A stretch of DNA of 64,000 nucleotides from Brotaphodocola faecis (GCF_040096075.1 NZ_JBBMFJ010000011.1:23687-87686), one strand, 5' to 3'. Positions 51,654-60,627 are shown, numbered from the stretch's first letter. Notes: generated by a model not told the origin, from the sequence alone. A program made the numbers and translations.

Positions 51654-53009
51654 TTACACAGCCTGAAGTTCTTCTGCGCTTTCAATATTATGCAGATATT
51701 CCATAGTCTGATCTGCCTGCTTTTCATCCATTACGCGAAGCAGAATTCCCTTGATCTTTGCAGTAAGCTGTTCTATGGTCAGCGGATTGTCCGTACTGCC
51801 AGACGCATCCGGGATTGTTACCTCACAAGTTCTCCCATCCTTCATATAGGCAACAACACGGCATCCCCAGTGATCAGGATACTGATTGGTAAAGGAATCA
51901 TCCGTAATCACCTTTACACGGCTGAGCAGTTCCTGCACCTTTGGATCATCGATTTTTTCCTGCGTAAATTCTTCCAGTGTCACTCTTCCATATAAAAGAG
52001 CGCTGGCTACCGTGAACGGCGTAGAAAATTTTGCTTCCACTGCCTTGGTTGGATGGATACTTCCCTCACTCATGCCGCACTGTTTGTTTCCTACAAGATA
52101 AGTGAATACATCTACATGATCTACATTCTCCGGGCGAACTCCCTCATGCTCTCTTAAATAGAGGGAACCATCTATCGTGCAATGCGTACTTCTGCAGCAT
52201 GGATATGGTTTGTTATCCATGAATTTCACTTCCCAGACCTTTCCGAGATCCGCGGATACCTTGCTGACATCATAACCGTTGGACATTGCGGCAAGCATTC
52301 CGCCATCTTCTGTTGTAAGTACATGTTCTGGTCCGGTCATTCCTGCTTTTGCAAGATAAGCACATTTTGCGCCTGTGCAGGCTGCCGTTGCCGGATTCAG
52401 GATTTTACAGCTGGCTCCGTCTCCAAGAAACGCCCAGGTTCCGCCCGCCTCCTGCGCTGCCATTCCCATGGCATATACAATCTGATTTTCTGTCAGACCA
52501 AGAAGCTTTGCGCAGGCTGCGGCAGCACCGATCACGCCGGCCGTAGAGGTTGCATGCCAGCCCAGATTTCTGTGAGCAGATACTCCAAGCGCCATTCCGA
52601 TTCTGGCAGTCACCTCATAACCACATAATTCTGCCAGTAGAAGTTCCTGACCGGTTTTCTTTTCATATTCTGCCACGCTCCATACTGCCGGAGTAACTAC
52701 TGTTCCAATGTGTGTTTTAGACCTGGTATGCACATCATCCATCTCCAGGGTGTGTCCTTCCAGCGCATTCAGAAACACTGCCTGAAACAGAGATGTCTTT
52801 TTTCCCTGCCCCCAGATACTTACACTGTGATCGCTACAAAGGCTGGTGAACTCGTTGATGATGCTTACGTTCTGTTCATTCCTGCAGGCGCCAATCCCAA
52901 CGCCCACCGAATCAATCAGAACATTTTTGGTTGTCTCTTTCACATCAGCCGGTACCGCTTCCCAGTTTAGATCATGAACAAATTTTGCAAGTACTCTTAA
53001 TTCTGTCAT
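51654..53009 (-). CDS. MmgE/PrpD-family protein
   Basis: 451 residues of the 2-methylcitrate dehydratase / cis-aconitate decarboxylase / iminodisuccinate epimerase family. Family parts: LNALEGHTLEMDDVHTRSKT near 74, GVSAHRNLGWHATSTAGVIG near 142, and YPCCRSTHCTIDGSLYL near 253. The DDVH segment and GWHAT hold residues usual at the active site. No PrpB/PrpC genes are present, so a methylcitrate cycle is not supported; a dehydratase or decarboxylase for a tricarboxylate is the better guess. Start after GGAGAGTTACCG. Confidence 0.88.
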   Translation of the reverse strand: MTELRVLAKFVHDLNWEAVPADVKETTKNVLIDSVGVGIGACRNEQNVSIINEFTSLCSDHSVSIWGQGKKTSLFQAVFLNALEGHTLEMDDVHTRSKTHIGTVVTPAVWSVAEYEKKTGQELLLAELCGYEVTARIGMALGVSAHRNLGWHATSTAGVIGAAAACAKLLGLTENQIVYAMGMAAQEAGGTWAFLGDGASCKILNPATAACTGAKCAYLAKAGMTGPEHVLTTEDGGMLAAMSNGYDVSKVSADLGKVWEVKFMDNKPYPCCRSTHCTIDGSLYLREHEGVRPENVDHVDVFTYLVGNKQCGMSEGSIHPTKAVEAKFSTPFTVASALLYGRVTLEEFTQEKIDDPKVQELLSRVKVITDDSFTNQYPDHWGCRVVAYMKDGRTCEVTIPDASGSTDNPLTIEQLTAKIKGILLRVMDEKQADQTMEYLHNIESAEELQAV

Positions 53010-53170
53010 CGGTAACTCCTCTCCTCACCTGTTTTTTATCATTATTGCAAAAATACAACTTTCTGTAAAATATTAATTTTCAATATGAGCCATTCTTTTT
53101 TTCTATATCTTTTGTGTATTTTCTCTAAAATCATAGTTTTTTTCATATCATGTCTATTGATATTTAGAAT

Positions 53171-53199
53171 TTTACTTTGTTACTTTTTTCTTATATAAT
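53171..53199 (+). promoter_or_regulatory. Promoter of lactonase gene 1
   Basis: TTTACT, 17-base spacer, TATAAT, about 30 bases ahead of the start codon; an AGGAGG site lies in between. Confidence 0.7.
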
Positions 53200-53228
53200 C
53201 AAATCATCATTTATCAGGAGGTATTTTC

Positions 53229-54269
53229 ATGAAATACGCATATGTCGGCTGCCGCACCACCAAAGAACGAAATGCCCGCGGAAACGGACTGGTTGTTTAC
53301 GAAATCTCACCAGAAGGACACTGGACAGAAAAACAGTGCCTCTACACGGAAGCAAATCCAAGCTACCAGTGCCTTGATCTGGAAAAGAAGTATCTCTACA
53401 GTGTCCATGGAGACCTGACCCTGGCTTCCTCCTACGAAATTCAGGAAGACGGCACATTAAAACACTTAAATACGATCGATATCGGCGGAAAGAATCCGGT
53501 GGATATTACAGTGGATGCAGAAAACAAGCATGTCATTATCGCAACCCTTCAGGGCGGAACACTTTACACAGTAAAGCGCAATGCAGATGGCTCTCTTGGT
53601 GACGTTGTTTCCACCTTCACTTACGAGGGAAAAGAACCGGGTAAAGTATCCACCGTGCATCAGTGTCTCTGGGATCAGAAAAAAAATTATATCTTCGCCT
53701 GTGCACAGGGCCGCGTCAATGGTTTTGGACAAATGCGTGCATTAAAATACGATCATAGTACCGGCGTTCTGACTGAAACCGACCGCTTTATGGCAAGAAC
53801 CTGGGACGAGCCGCGTCACGCTGCCATGCATCCAAATAACTGCTGGCTGTATATGTGTGAAGAAAAAGGCGATAAAGTCCTGTACTTCCAGTTTGACGAG
53901 GAAACTGGAAAAATGAAGGCTCTTCAGGAATTATCCACCGTACCAGAAACTATTACCTCCTATTCCGATGCCAGCGAAGTCATGATCGATCCGAGCGGCG
54001 AATTTGTCCTTGTATCTAACCGCTATACTGACAGCATTGCTGTATATCACATTGATGCCCATACCGGTTATCTGAAGAATACCGGATTTTATCCTTGTCT
54101 CGGAAAAACTCCTCGTTTCTTCTGCTTTGCCCCGAATGGCAAATGTTATGTTGCAAATGAGGACAGTGACACCATCATCGAGTTCAATTTTAACCCGGTT
54201 ACCGGTCAGTTGATTCCGACTTTGAATATCATCCCAACCGGAAGCCCGGTATGTATCACCTTTAAATAA
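53229..54269 (+). CDS. Lactonase, YbhE-type beta-propeller (copy 1)
   Basis: 346 residues of the seven-bladed-propeller lactonase family that includes 6-phosphogluconolactonase YbhE and carboxymuconate cyclase. N-terminus MKYAYVGCRTTKERNARGNG, with the conserved WDEPRHAAMHPNNCWLYMCE near 182-201. No pentose phosphate gene is near, so I think it opens or forms a lactone in the acid-catabolic pathway. Single-gene transcript with its own promoter and terminator. Paralogue of 58308-59360, which shares the same N-terminal CRTTKERNARG. Confidence 0.88.
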   Translation: MKYAYVGCRTTKERNARGNGLVVYEISPEGHWTEKQCLYTEANPSYQCLDLEKKYLYSVHGDLTLASSYEIQEDGTLKHLNTIDIGGKNPVDITVDAENKHVIIATLQGGTLYTVKRNADGSLGDVVSTFTYEGKEPGKVSTVHQCLWDQKKNYIFACAQGRVNGFGQMRALKYDHSTGVLTETDRFMARTWDEPRHAAMHPNNCWLYMCEEKGDKVLYFQFDEETGKMKALQELSTVPETITSYSDASEVMIDPSGEFVLVSNRYTDSIAVYHIDAHTGYLKNTGFYPCLGKTPRFFCFAPNGKCYVANEDSDTIIEFNFNPVTGQLIPTLNIIPTGSPVCITFK

Positions 54270-54282
54270 GCAGCATCTGCTG

Positions 54283-54319
54283 AAAAATGCGGCCAGACAA
54301 TATGTCGGCCGCATTTTTT
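54283..54319. terminator. Bidirectional terminator
   Basis: Stem AAAAATGCGGCC / GGCCGCATTTTT (12 bp) with a nested GACA/TGTC stem, T-tracts on both strands. It serves lactonase 1 and the convergent DUF6282 gene. Confidence 0.88.
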
Positions 54320-54339
54320 GTACCCTCTTTTCCAGAAAA

Positions 54340-55218
54340 TCAGTCCTCAAAGTCGATCAGTTTATGATAATTATCTTTCAGCATACGTTCCAGATCTGCC
54401 TCCTTGACACCTTTGTATGTCAAACTCTGGGCAAACATCCGGCTGGTTTCCGGTGCCATCGTCTTCCGTGGATGACCGGTATCACTAGAAATAATCAGCT
54501 GATCTGCTCCACACAAATCAATCACTTCTTTATAAAGATCCAGAGAGATTGGCGCCGGAATCGGACTAAGTGCATTTCCGGAACAAAATTCCACGAAAGC
54601 CCCAAGATCTACCGCTTCTTTTACCTGTTCTACCGTACACTTCGGCGGATTGAAAAACGGATGGGTCAGAACGACTTTCTGGCATCCCATTTCCCTGGCT
54701 GCGCGAATCAGCTTCAAAGCCTCATCCGAGCCAAGATGGCTGGTTCCAATGATTGCATTATGAGCTTTTACCAGTTCCAGGATCTGGTAAACTTCCGGAA
54801 TCAGATTTCCTGCTTCATCCAGAATCGTGATGGGCTTTACCGGATAGCTGGCTTTCACGTCTGCGCCCTGATGTCCGTATCCACCCATCAGTCCCGTTGC
54901 CTGATAATGTGCCAGTGAATGATAGGTTGGCATCCAGACCTCTACCGCTCCCATTTTTAGTGCAACATCTACTGCAGCCGGATTAATTCCTCCTACATTC
55001 AGATTCAGGACAATTCCTCCGTACACCCGGATTCCCGGAACCTGATTCTGTGTATGCCACGCACGGGTCATTGTGGTATCTGCGTGACATTTTAACACAA
55101 TCGCTTTCATGCCGGCATCCCGGCACACGATCGCCGTTTCCACATCATTGGCAATTCTTGCAAAAATATCCGGTGATGTGTGAATGTGAAGATCACATGC
55201 TCCTTTCATAGAAATCAT
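54340..55218 (-). CDS. DUF6282 protein, amidohydrolase-like (copy 2)
   Basis: 292 residues, paralogous to 47484-48329: CDLHIHTSPDIFARIANDVE at the N-terminus, GGIVLNLNVGGINPAAVDVA near 80, GTSHLGSDEALKLI near 158, and VLTHPFFNPPKCTVEQ near 185. The HxH motif and later His residues fit a metal-dependent hydrolase of the TIM-barrel type; substrate unknown. Its ATG overlaps the stop of the LarA-type gene by four bases, so the pair is translationally coupled. Confidence 0.83.
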   Translation of the reverse strand: MISMKGACDLHIHTSPDIFARIANDVETAIVCRDAGMKAIVLKCHADTTMTRAWHTQNQVPGIRVYGGIVLNLNVGGINPAAVDVALKMGAVEVWMPTYHSLAHYQATGLMGGYGHQGADVKASYPVKPITILDEAGNLIPEVYQILELVKAHNAIIGTSHLGSDEALKLIRAAREMGCQKVVLTHPFFNPPKCTVEQVKEAVDLGAFVEFCSGNALSPIPAPISLDLYKEVIDLCGADQLIISSDTGHPRKTMAPETSRMFAQSLTYKGVKEADLERMLKDNYHKLIDFED

Positions 55219-56498
55219 AATGTCTGTCCCCTTTCTTCTATTATATTAGGTATCATATTGACCGCTCTTGGCAGAACAATCACTTTTTTCGGTCTCTGCT
55301 CTTCCAGCGCCATCTGAATTGCCGTCTGCAAGTCAGGAGCCCATTCCAGCTTAACACGTCTGGCTTCCTCTTTTGTCATTCCCTCGCTCACCAGAATAAT
55401 TCTGCCTTTTAACATACATCTGGCATACATAAATGCCTTATTACTTCCAATTCCAAATCCCTCTCTCCGGTAACGCTCAATCACATCCTCCGCTGTCTTT
55501 GCATGGCTCATCCAGTCAACAAACATCTGAGGGATCCCCTTTTTCGCTTCTGCTACAAGAATAAACGTTGTTTTTCCGGGCACGCATATCAATTCTGGAA
55601 CAGATAACGCTTTCTGACTCTGCCACAAGTCAATATCGCGAGGTGCACCTCCAGGACTTGTAATAATCAGCTCTGCCCGTCCATGCACATCAACAATATT
55701 TTCTTTCCGACAAAGTTCCACGCCGGCGGCATGTGCCTTTTCCAAATCTCCTGCTACGGCACCCACAATTTTCTTGTGCGGATCCTGTACTACATTCAGC
55801 ATAAATCCTGCATTCACCATACGTGCCGCTTCTTTTGCCACCTCATGAAACGGATTTCCATCGTAATAACCTACCGCCGGCTCATATGGTCTGACTTTCA
55901 GGGAATGATGAATCTTCAGCGTGTCAAGGCTCACCACTCCAGGCACAATACTCTTCCTTCCTCCTGAAAAGCCAGCTGACTGATGGGGTGAAATCAGACC
56001 AGTAGTAATAATGAAATCGGCTTTTGCCACAATCCGGTCCAAATAAATTGGTACATCCAGCAGGGCTGTATTTCCCATATATACATGGTCTCCGTCTTCA
56101 CAGTCATGCACATGAACACGAAGTATTTTTTCCAGGCCACCAAGAAGCGTATTCATCTGTTTTTCATCCGGTCCCTTATGGCTGCCTGTCGCAATTACAA
56201 CTGTAATATCTTTGTCCGGAATCTGTTTTCTCTGCAGCCGTTCCCGGATCAGCCGGACCATCTCCGCATTTGGCCCTGGCCGGGTCTGGTCGTTTACCAG
56301 AATCACAACATGCTGACCACATGTAACCATGTCTTCCAGCTTCGGTGAACCAATTGGATGATCCAGTGCCTCTTCCATACATTGCAGCACATCCACCTGA
56401 TTTTCCCGCTCCGGTGGATCGATCACCTCTACATTCAGATTGTCCGGCAGTTCTGCCTCCTGAAATCCGGTTCCATATGGTATTCTAATCCGTCCCAT
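55215..56498 (-). CDS. LarA-family nickel-pincer racemase homologue (DUF2088)
   Basis: 427 residues. LarA-type enzymes racemise or epimerise alpha-hydroxy acids with a nickel-pincer cofactor. The catalytic block is visible: ILVNDQTRPGPNAEM near 90, SPHQSAGFSGGRKSIVPG near 190 (His and pincer-binding Lys) and LKIHHSLKVRP near 213. No larB, larC or larE gene for cofactor synthesis is in the window. Start set at ATG 56498 after GGAGAGAAACG; the upstream in-frame start is unsupported. The substrate is probably a larger hydroxy acid rather than lactate, which is inference. Confidence 0.87.
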   Translation of the reverse strand: MGRIRIPYGTGFQEAELPDNLNVEVIDPPERENQVDVLQCMEEALDHPIGSPKLEDMVTCGQHVVILVNDQTRPGPNAEMVRLIRERLQRKQIPDKDITVVIATGSHKGPDEKQMNTLLGGLEKILRVHVHDCEDGDHVYMGNTALLDVPIYLDRIVAKADFIITTGLISPHQSAGFSGGRKSIVPGVVSLDTLKIHHSLKVRPYEPAVGYYDGNPFHEVAKEAARMVNAGFMLNVVQDPHKKIVGAVAGDLEKAHAAGVELCRKENIVDVHGRAELIITSPGGAPRDIDLWQSQKALSVPELICVPGKTTFILVAEAKKGIPQMFVDWMSHAKTAEDVIERYRREGFGIGSNKAFMYARCMLKGRIILVSEGMTKEEARRVKLEWAPDLQTAIQMALEEQRPKKVIVLPRAVNMIPNIIEERGQTL

Positions 56499-56603
56499 CG
56501 TTTCTCTCCTCCTCAATACCGATGTAACATCATCTTGCCTTTTTCTGATTTTCATCTTATACTGTTTTTAAATTCGGTGCAATCTATGATATTATATAGT
56601 TAT

Positions 56604-56620
56604 TATCGATTTTATCGATA
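56604..56620. promoter_or_regulatory. Candidate LysR site in the larA-lysR divergent gap
   Basis: Perfect inverted repeat TATCGAT-TTT-ATCGATA just ahead of the ribosome binding site of the LysR gene. Likely an autoregulatory site also affecting the divergent LarA-DUF6282 operon. Confidence 0.55.
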
Positions 56621-56635
56621 TCGAAAGGGGTTTTT

Positions 56636-57526
56636 ATGGATTTTAAAGAACTCGATTATCTGATAACTCTTGCAGAAGAAAAGAATATTTCCCGGGCTGC
56701 GGAACGGCTTTTTATGGCACAGTCCAGCCTGAGCCATTTTATCCGCCAGCTGGAAGCCGAACTGGGAACCACACTGTTTATCCGAACCCCCCGCGGCATT
56801 TTCCCAACTGCCTCTGGTGAGCAATTTCTTTCCCATGCCCGCAGCATGCTTCAGGAATTCCGCACGGCAAAGAACGAAATCTATGAGCTGGAACACCTGT
56901 CGAAAGGAAACATCCGCTTTGGAATCAGCACTTACCGCGGCGTGTACCTTCTCCCGGATATCCTCCGCCGTTTTCACAGCCAGTATCCGGGAATTTCCGT
57001 ATCCATCACAGAAAAAACAAGCCGCCAGCTCGAATACGAAATTTTGAACGGCGGTCTTGACATGGCGCTTCTTTCTTTGCCTCTGAAAGTATTAAAAGAT
57101 CAGGACATTCATCTGAGAAGAACAGATGAAGTAAAGCTGATCTGTGCCCCGGGGCATCCCATCTTAAAAGAAGCCGTAACAGATCCGGTTTCCGGCACAG
57201 TTGAAATTCCCATTTCTGCAATTGGAAACTATACCTTTATTTTCAGTCCGGCCGATATGGCATTGGGCTATACTGCGCGGAAACTGTTTCATGAATTTGA
57301 TGTACATCCACTCTCATATCCCACCGAATTATCACCGCTCCTTGCCACCGCTGTTGTCCGTAGTTCCAATGCACTGGCATTTTCCTCTGCAGCACTCAGC
57401 CATCTGGCCCCGGAGCTTACCTACCTGCCACTCCTGCCCGGTCCCTATCATGTGGAACTTGGCATCGTGTTTTCCCCGCAGGGAGCCAGTTCCAGGGCGT
57501 GTAAGGTGTTCTGTGAGTATTTTTGA
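56636..57526 (+). CDS. LysR-family regulator divergent from larA-type operon
   Basis: 296 residues with the LysR HTH NISRAAERLFMAQSSLSHFI and effector domain FGISTYRGVYLLPDILRRFH. Divergent from the LarA-DUF6282 pair, 137 bases apart, so probably its regulator. Its TGA stop directly abuts the stop of the convergent membrane-protein gene. Confidence 0.92.
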   Translation: MDFKELDYLITLAEEKNISRAAERLFMAQSSLSHFIRQLEAELGTTLFIRTPRGIFPTASGEQFLSHARSMLQEFRTAKNEIYELEHLSKGNIRFGISTYRGVYLLPDILRRFHSQYPGISVSITEKTSRQLEYEILNGGLDMALLSLPLKVLKDQDIHLRRTDEVKLICAPGHPILKEAVTDPVSGTVEIPISAIGNYTFIFSPADMALGYTARKLFHEFDVHPLSYPTELSPLLATAVVRSSNALAFSSAALSHLAPELTYLPLLPGPYHVELGIVFSPQGASSRACKVFCEYF

Positions 57527-58168
57527 TCAGTTAATTCTCGGCAGATTCCACCGGTAATGCATGGCCAGAAACCGCACGATTACGACCGCGCAGGCCCCCA
57601 CCATCATGGCGGGCAGATTTCCAAGCGCATCTTCCGTATACACGCACACCAATGCTCCAATGATGGATGCACAGGCGTAAATATGTTTGGTCAGGATATA
57701 CGGTTTCTCCTGCGCCATGACATCGCGCAGTAGGCCGCCGCCCACACCGGTCAGCACACCGACAAAGACTACCAGAAACAGAGTGTGATACCCGGCACTC
57801 CACGCTGTATTGATGCCGACCACCGTAAAGATTCCAAGACCGATGGCATCCGAGATATTCATTAACAGTTCATAGAGATGGCCGATGCGCCCGTCCAGAA
57901 GATTTCGCTTTATATAAAGAAGCACGAACAATCCCACCGAAGTCACGATTGCCACAAAGGTATAGACCGGTCTCCGGAACATTCCGGGCGGTGTAATGCC
58001 GAGGATAAGATCCCGGATCGCCCCGCCGCCCACGGCAGTTGTCACGCCCAGCACACAGACTCCAAACAGGTCCATCTTCTTCCGGATTCCAAGCATGGCA
58101 CCCGACGCGGCAAACGCCACGGTCCCCATCATTTCCATAATAAAGATAACGAAATCTGAATAATTCAT
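57527..58168 (-). CDS. TRIC/UPF0126-family membrane protein (YadS/YvgT-like)
   Basis: 213 residues, seven predicted helices with an internal duplication: each half carries the glycine-rich motif GGGxxRD (VGGGAIRDLILG near 48 and GGGLLRDVMAQ near 132). Prokaryotic TRIC-type proteins conduct cations; some are proposed glycine transporters. Start set at ATG 58168 (MNYSDFVIFIMEM); an upstream in-frame start lacks support. Convergent and exactly adjacent to the LysR gene. Its link to the acid island is unclear. Confidence 0.85.
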   Translation of the reverse strand: MNYSDFVIFIMEMMGTVAFAASGAMLGIRKKMDLFGVCVLGVTTAVGGGAIRDLILGITPPGMFRRPVYTFVAIVTSVGLFVLLYIKRNLLDGRIGHLYELLMNISDAIGLGIFTVVGINTAWSAGYHTLFLVVFVGVLTGVGGGLLRDVMAQEKPYILTKHIYACASIIGALVCVYTEDALGNLPAMMVGACAVVIVRFLAMHYRWNLPRIN

Positions 58169-58261
58169 TGTTGTAAACCCGCCTTCTCTTTCTAATACCT
58201 GCCTCTTCCCCAAAAGGCATATCATTTCCACACTATTTTAACACGAACACGGGATTCCCAC

Positions 58262-58295
58262 AAGAAAAAGAAGGACAGCCTTTTTCGCTGTCCCT
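58262..58295 (-). terminator. Terminator after lactonase gene 2
   Basis: Stem GGACAGC / GCTGTCC with a 7-base loop followed by TTCTTTTTC on the minus strand, 13 bases past the stop codon. Confidence 0.75.
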
Positions 58296-58307
58296 CTTAT
58301 CGCTTTT

Positions 58308-59360
58308 CTATTTTGTTTTAAACACCACGCAGACCGGGCTCTCCGCCGCAATCTCCGTTCCACTGTAGGATAACAGTCCCGTCTCCGGATCAATATCCAT
58401 GCAGCAGATCGTATCCGTTAACTCATTGGCCGCCAGAAGCTCTGTTCCATCCGGATTGATGGTGATGAAACGCGGCTGTTCGCCTTTGGTCTTGATGTTC
58501 TGCAGATAGGTCATATGGCCATTCTCCTGATTCAGGCCGAACACCGTCACACTGTCATGCTTCCGATTGGACAGATACAGGTATCTTCCATCTATTCCGA
58601 TCTCAATGGCACTGGCCCAGCCGTCTCCCGGGAAATCCTCCGGCAGTGTGGTCAGAATCTGTTTTGGCTCCAGCGTACCGTTTTCTTCATCGAAGTAATA
58701 ACAGGTAACCGTGCTGTCTTTCTCATTCAGGCAGTAGCAGAACCGGTTGTTCGGATGGAAGACGCAGTGTCTCGGCTCCGATCCGCTTCTTCCTTTGACC
58801 ATAAAGGTTTCTTTCAGATCACCCGCTTCGGAATCAATGCGGAATACGGTAATCTTTCCAACACCCTGCAGGCGTCCCTGAGACGGAACCAGAAGCCACT
58901 TTTTACTGCGGTCCTGACACACCTGATGCGGATGGGAAATATAACCCGGACCGCCATTGCCGGAAATGAATTTCAGTTCTTTGATCTTTCCAAGGGAACC
59001 GTCTTCCTCAATCGGGATCACGGAAACGCCGCCGGTCTGGAGATTTGCCACAAACAGCCACTTTCCGGTCTGGTCAATGGTCAGATGCACTGGATTGGTG
59101 CCGTGAGTCTCTGTGGTATTCTGATAAGTCAGCGTGCCGTCCTCTGCTACTCTATAAGCGCTGACCTCAGAGAAATCACCATGAATGGCATAAAGGCGAT
59201 CCTGTTTTTCATTCAGGCACAGATAGGACGGATTCACCTGTCCCTCCGCGATCTGGCGCAGCTTCCACTCGCCGTTTTCAATCTCATACACACGGATTCC
59301 TTTTCCTCTTGCGTTCCGCTCCTTTGTGGTGCGGCAGCCAATATATGCGTAAGTACTCAT
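58308..59360 (-). CDS. Lactonase, YbhE-type beta-propeller (copy 2)
   Basis: 350 residues. N-terminus MSTYAYIGCRTTKERNARGK, propeller repeats through the chain, and the conserved SGSEPRHCVFHPNNRFCYCL near 197. Start at ATG 59360 after AGGAGGAAGATT; an earlier ATG is less well placed. It lies ten bases after an SLC13/MatC-like carrier and is cotranscribed, which points to hydrolysis of an imported lactone or a product of the imported acid. Paralogue of the gene at 53229. Confidence 0.88.
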   Translation of the reverse strand: MSTYAYIGCRTTKERNARGKGIRVYEIENGEWKLRQIAEGQVNPSYLCLNEKQDRLYAIHGDFSEVSAYRVAEDGTLTYQNTTETHGTNPVHLTIDQTGKWLFVANLQTGGVSVIPIEEDGSLGKIKELKFISGNGGPGYISHPHQVCQDRSKKWLLVPSQGRLQGVGKITVFRIDSEAGDLKETFMVKGRSGSEPRHCVFHPNNRFCYCLNEKDSTVTCYYFDEENGTLEPKQILTTLPEDFPGDGWASAIEIGIDGRYLYLSNRKHDSVTVFGLNQENGHMTYLQNIKTKGEQPRFITINPDGTELLAANELTDTICCMDIDPETGLLSYSGTEIAAESPVCVVFKTK

Positions 59361-59370
59361 AATCTTCCTC

Positions 59371-60627
59371 CTAACCAATCAGTCCAAGAACACCAACAAT
59401 GCCTAATACGAACACGATCGCAACCACACCTGCGGAAAGTGCAAACAAGGTTCCGAACATCTTCTGCTGCTCTTTCTCATCACATCCACTCTCCTGTGCA
59501 TAGCTTGCCATGATCAGGCTGCCGCCGGTGGAAAGCGGGCTGATACCTGCTACAGTTGCACTGCATACGATTGCGGTTACCATCTGTACAATGGATGCTC
59601 CGCCAACCTGCTGCGCGATCTCCGGCACAGTCGGGATCAGGGTTGGGAATACGACGCCATTTGCGCTGGAGAACCAGGACATGATGCCTCCGGTCACACC
59701 CATGATCGGCGCTGCTGTGCGGGAAGACATAAAGGTTGCAAGAATCGATGCCAGTAAGTCAATGCCGCCCAGCTTCTGGGTGATGTTCATCAGAACGTTG
59801 ACGCCTGCGATCAGGATCAGAACACTCCACGGGATCATCTTTAACGCGGTTTTCTCATTTGCTGCCCCAGTCAGCATCAGCACCAGAGAAAGGGTAAAGC
59901 AGATCAGGCCGACATCGTAGGAGAATCCTACTACCAGAACTACCATAACGAGCAGTGCCACAAGGCTGATCAGCTGGCTCCGGTTAAATGGATCTTTGTC
60001 TTTTCCAGATTCGCCAGTTTCCACTGCGCGGAACTTATAGCCGCCCAGGATAATGTACATGACAATCGCACAAATCAGGTTGGAAATAGATACTCCGATA
60101 AAGATCTGGTTCACAATTCCCTCAATTCCCATTTCCGTTAACAGATCCCCCACGATGATGCCCGTCAATGCGATCGGAGAAGCAGTTCCTCCTACCGCTC
60201 CAAGGATTGCCATGATGCCCATGAGGATCGGGCTCACCTTCATCTGGATTGCCAGGGATACGGCGAAAATAACGGTTACAGACTGTACGCTGATCGCACC
60301 AGGTCCTGCTGCAGATAAACCGAAGCTTACCAGATAAACAATGATCGGAACCAGGAAGGTATTCTTACCGCAAAGACCGATCAGACGTTTTGAAATCTTC
60401 TCCAGGGTTCCATTCTGCTGGAGCAGGCTGAAGAATAACATCGTGCCTAATAATGTAGCAAATAACTTGTACGGAAAACCTTTGTAAATATCACCGGCAC
60501 CCATGCCGCCTAACTTGCCAAGAATCAAAGCAAGCCCCAGACATACCACGCCTACATTCATTTTCTTTGTAAACCCAAGAACGATTGCTCCGATCAGGAA
60601 CAATAATGCAATTACCTGTAAACCCAT
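59371..60627 (-). CDS. SLC13/MatC-like dicarboxylate carrier
   Basis: 418 residues with about eleven membrane helices. The N-terminal half (QVIALLFLIGAIVLGFTKKM and GLSAAGPGAISVQSVTVIFA) looks like MatC-N dicarboxylate carriers; the second half has GVTGGIMSWFSSANGVVFPT and ATVAGISPLSTGGSLIMASY, the repeated SxxxGG-type hairpins of the DASS/ion transporter superfamily. Start set at ATG 60627 with AGGAG seven bases upstream. Cotranscribed with lactonase 2. Probably Na+- or H+-coupled carriage of a carboxylate. Confidence 0.8.
   Translation of the reverse strand: MGLQVIALLFLIGAIVLGFTKKMNVGVVCLGLALILGKLGGMGAGDIYKGFPYKLFATLLGTMLFFSLLQQNGTLEKISKRLIGLCGKNTFLVPIIVYLVSFGLSAAGPGAISVQSVTVIFAVSLAIQMKVSPILMGIMAILGAVGGTASPIALTGIIVGDLLTEMGIEGIVNQIFIGVSISNLICAIVMYIILGGYKFRAVETGESGKDKDPFNRSQLISLVALLVMVVLVVGFSYDVGLICFTLSLVLMLTGAANEKTALKMIPWSVLILIAGVNVLMNITQKLGGIDLLASILATFMSSRTAAPIMGVTGGIMSWFSSANGVVFPTLIPTVPEIAQQVGGASIVQMVTAIVCSATVAGISPLSTGGSLIMASYAQESGCDEKEQQKMFGTLFALSAGVVAIVFVLGIVGVLGLIG

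Noticed and set aside
51654..53009. A 2-methylcitrate (propionate) cycle based on PrpD- and PrpF-type genes
   Set aside because: No methylcitrate synthase or methylisocitrate lyase in the window; both families have other activities.
53229..54269. 6-phosphogluconolactonase of the pentose phosphate route
   Set aside because: No glucose-6-phosphate or gluconate genes nearby, two paralogues in an acid catabolic setting; kept as lactonase of unknown substrate.
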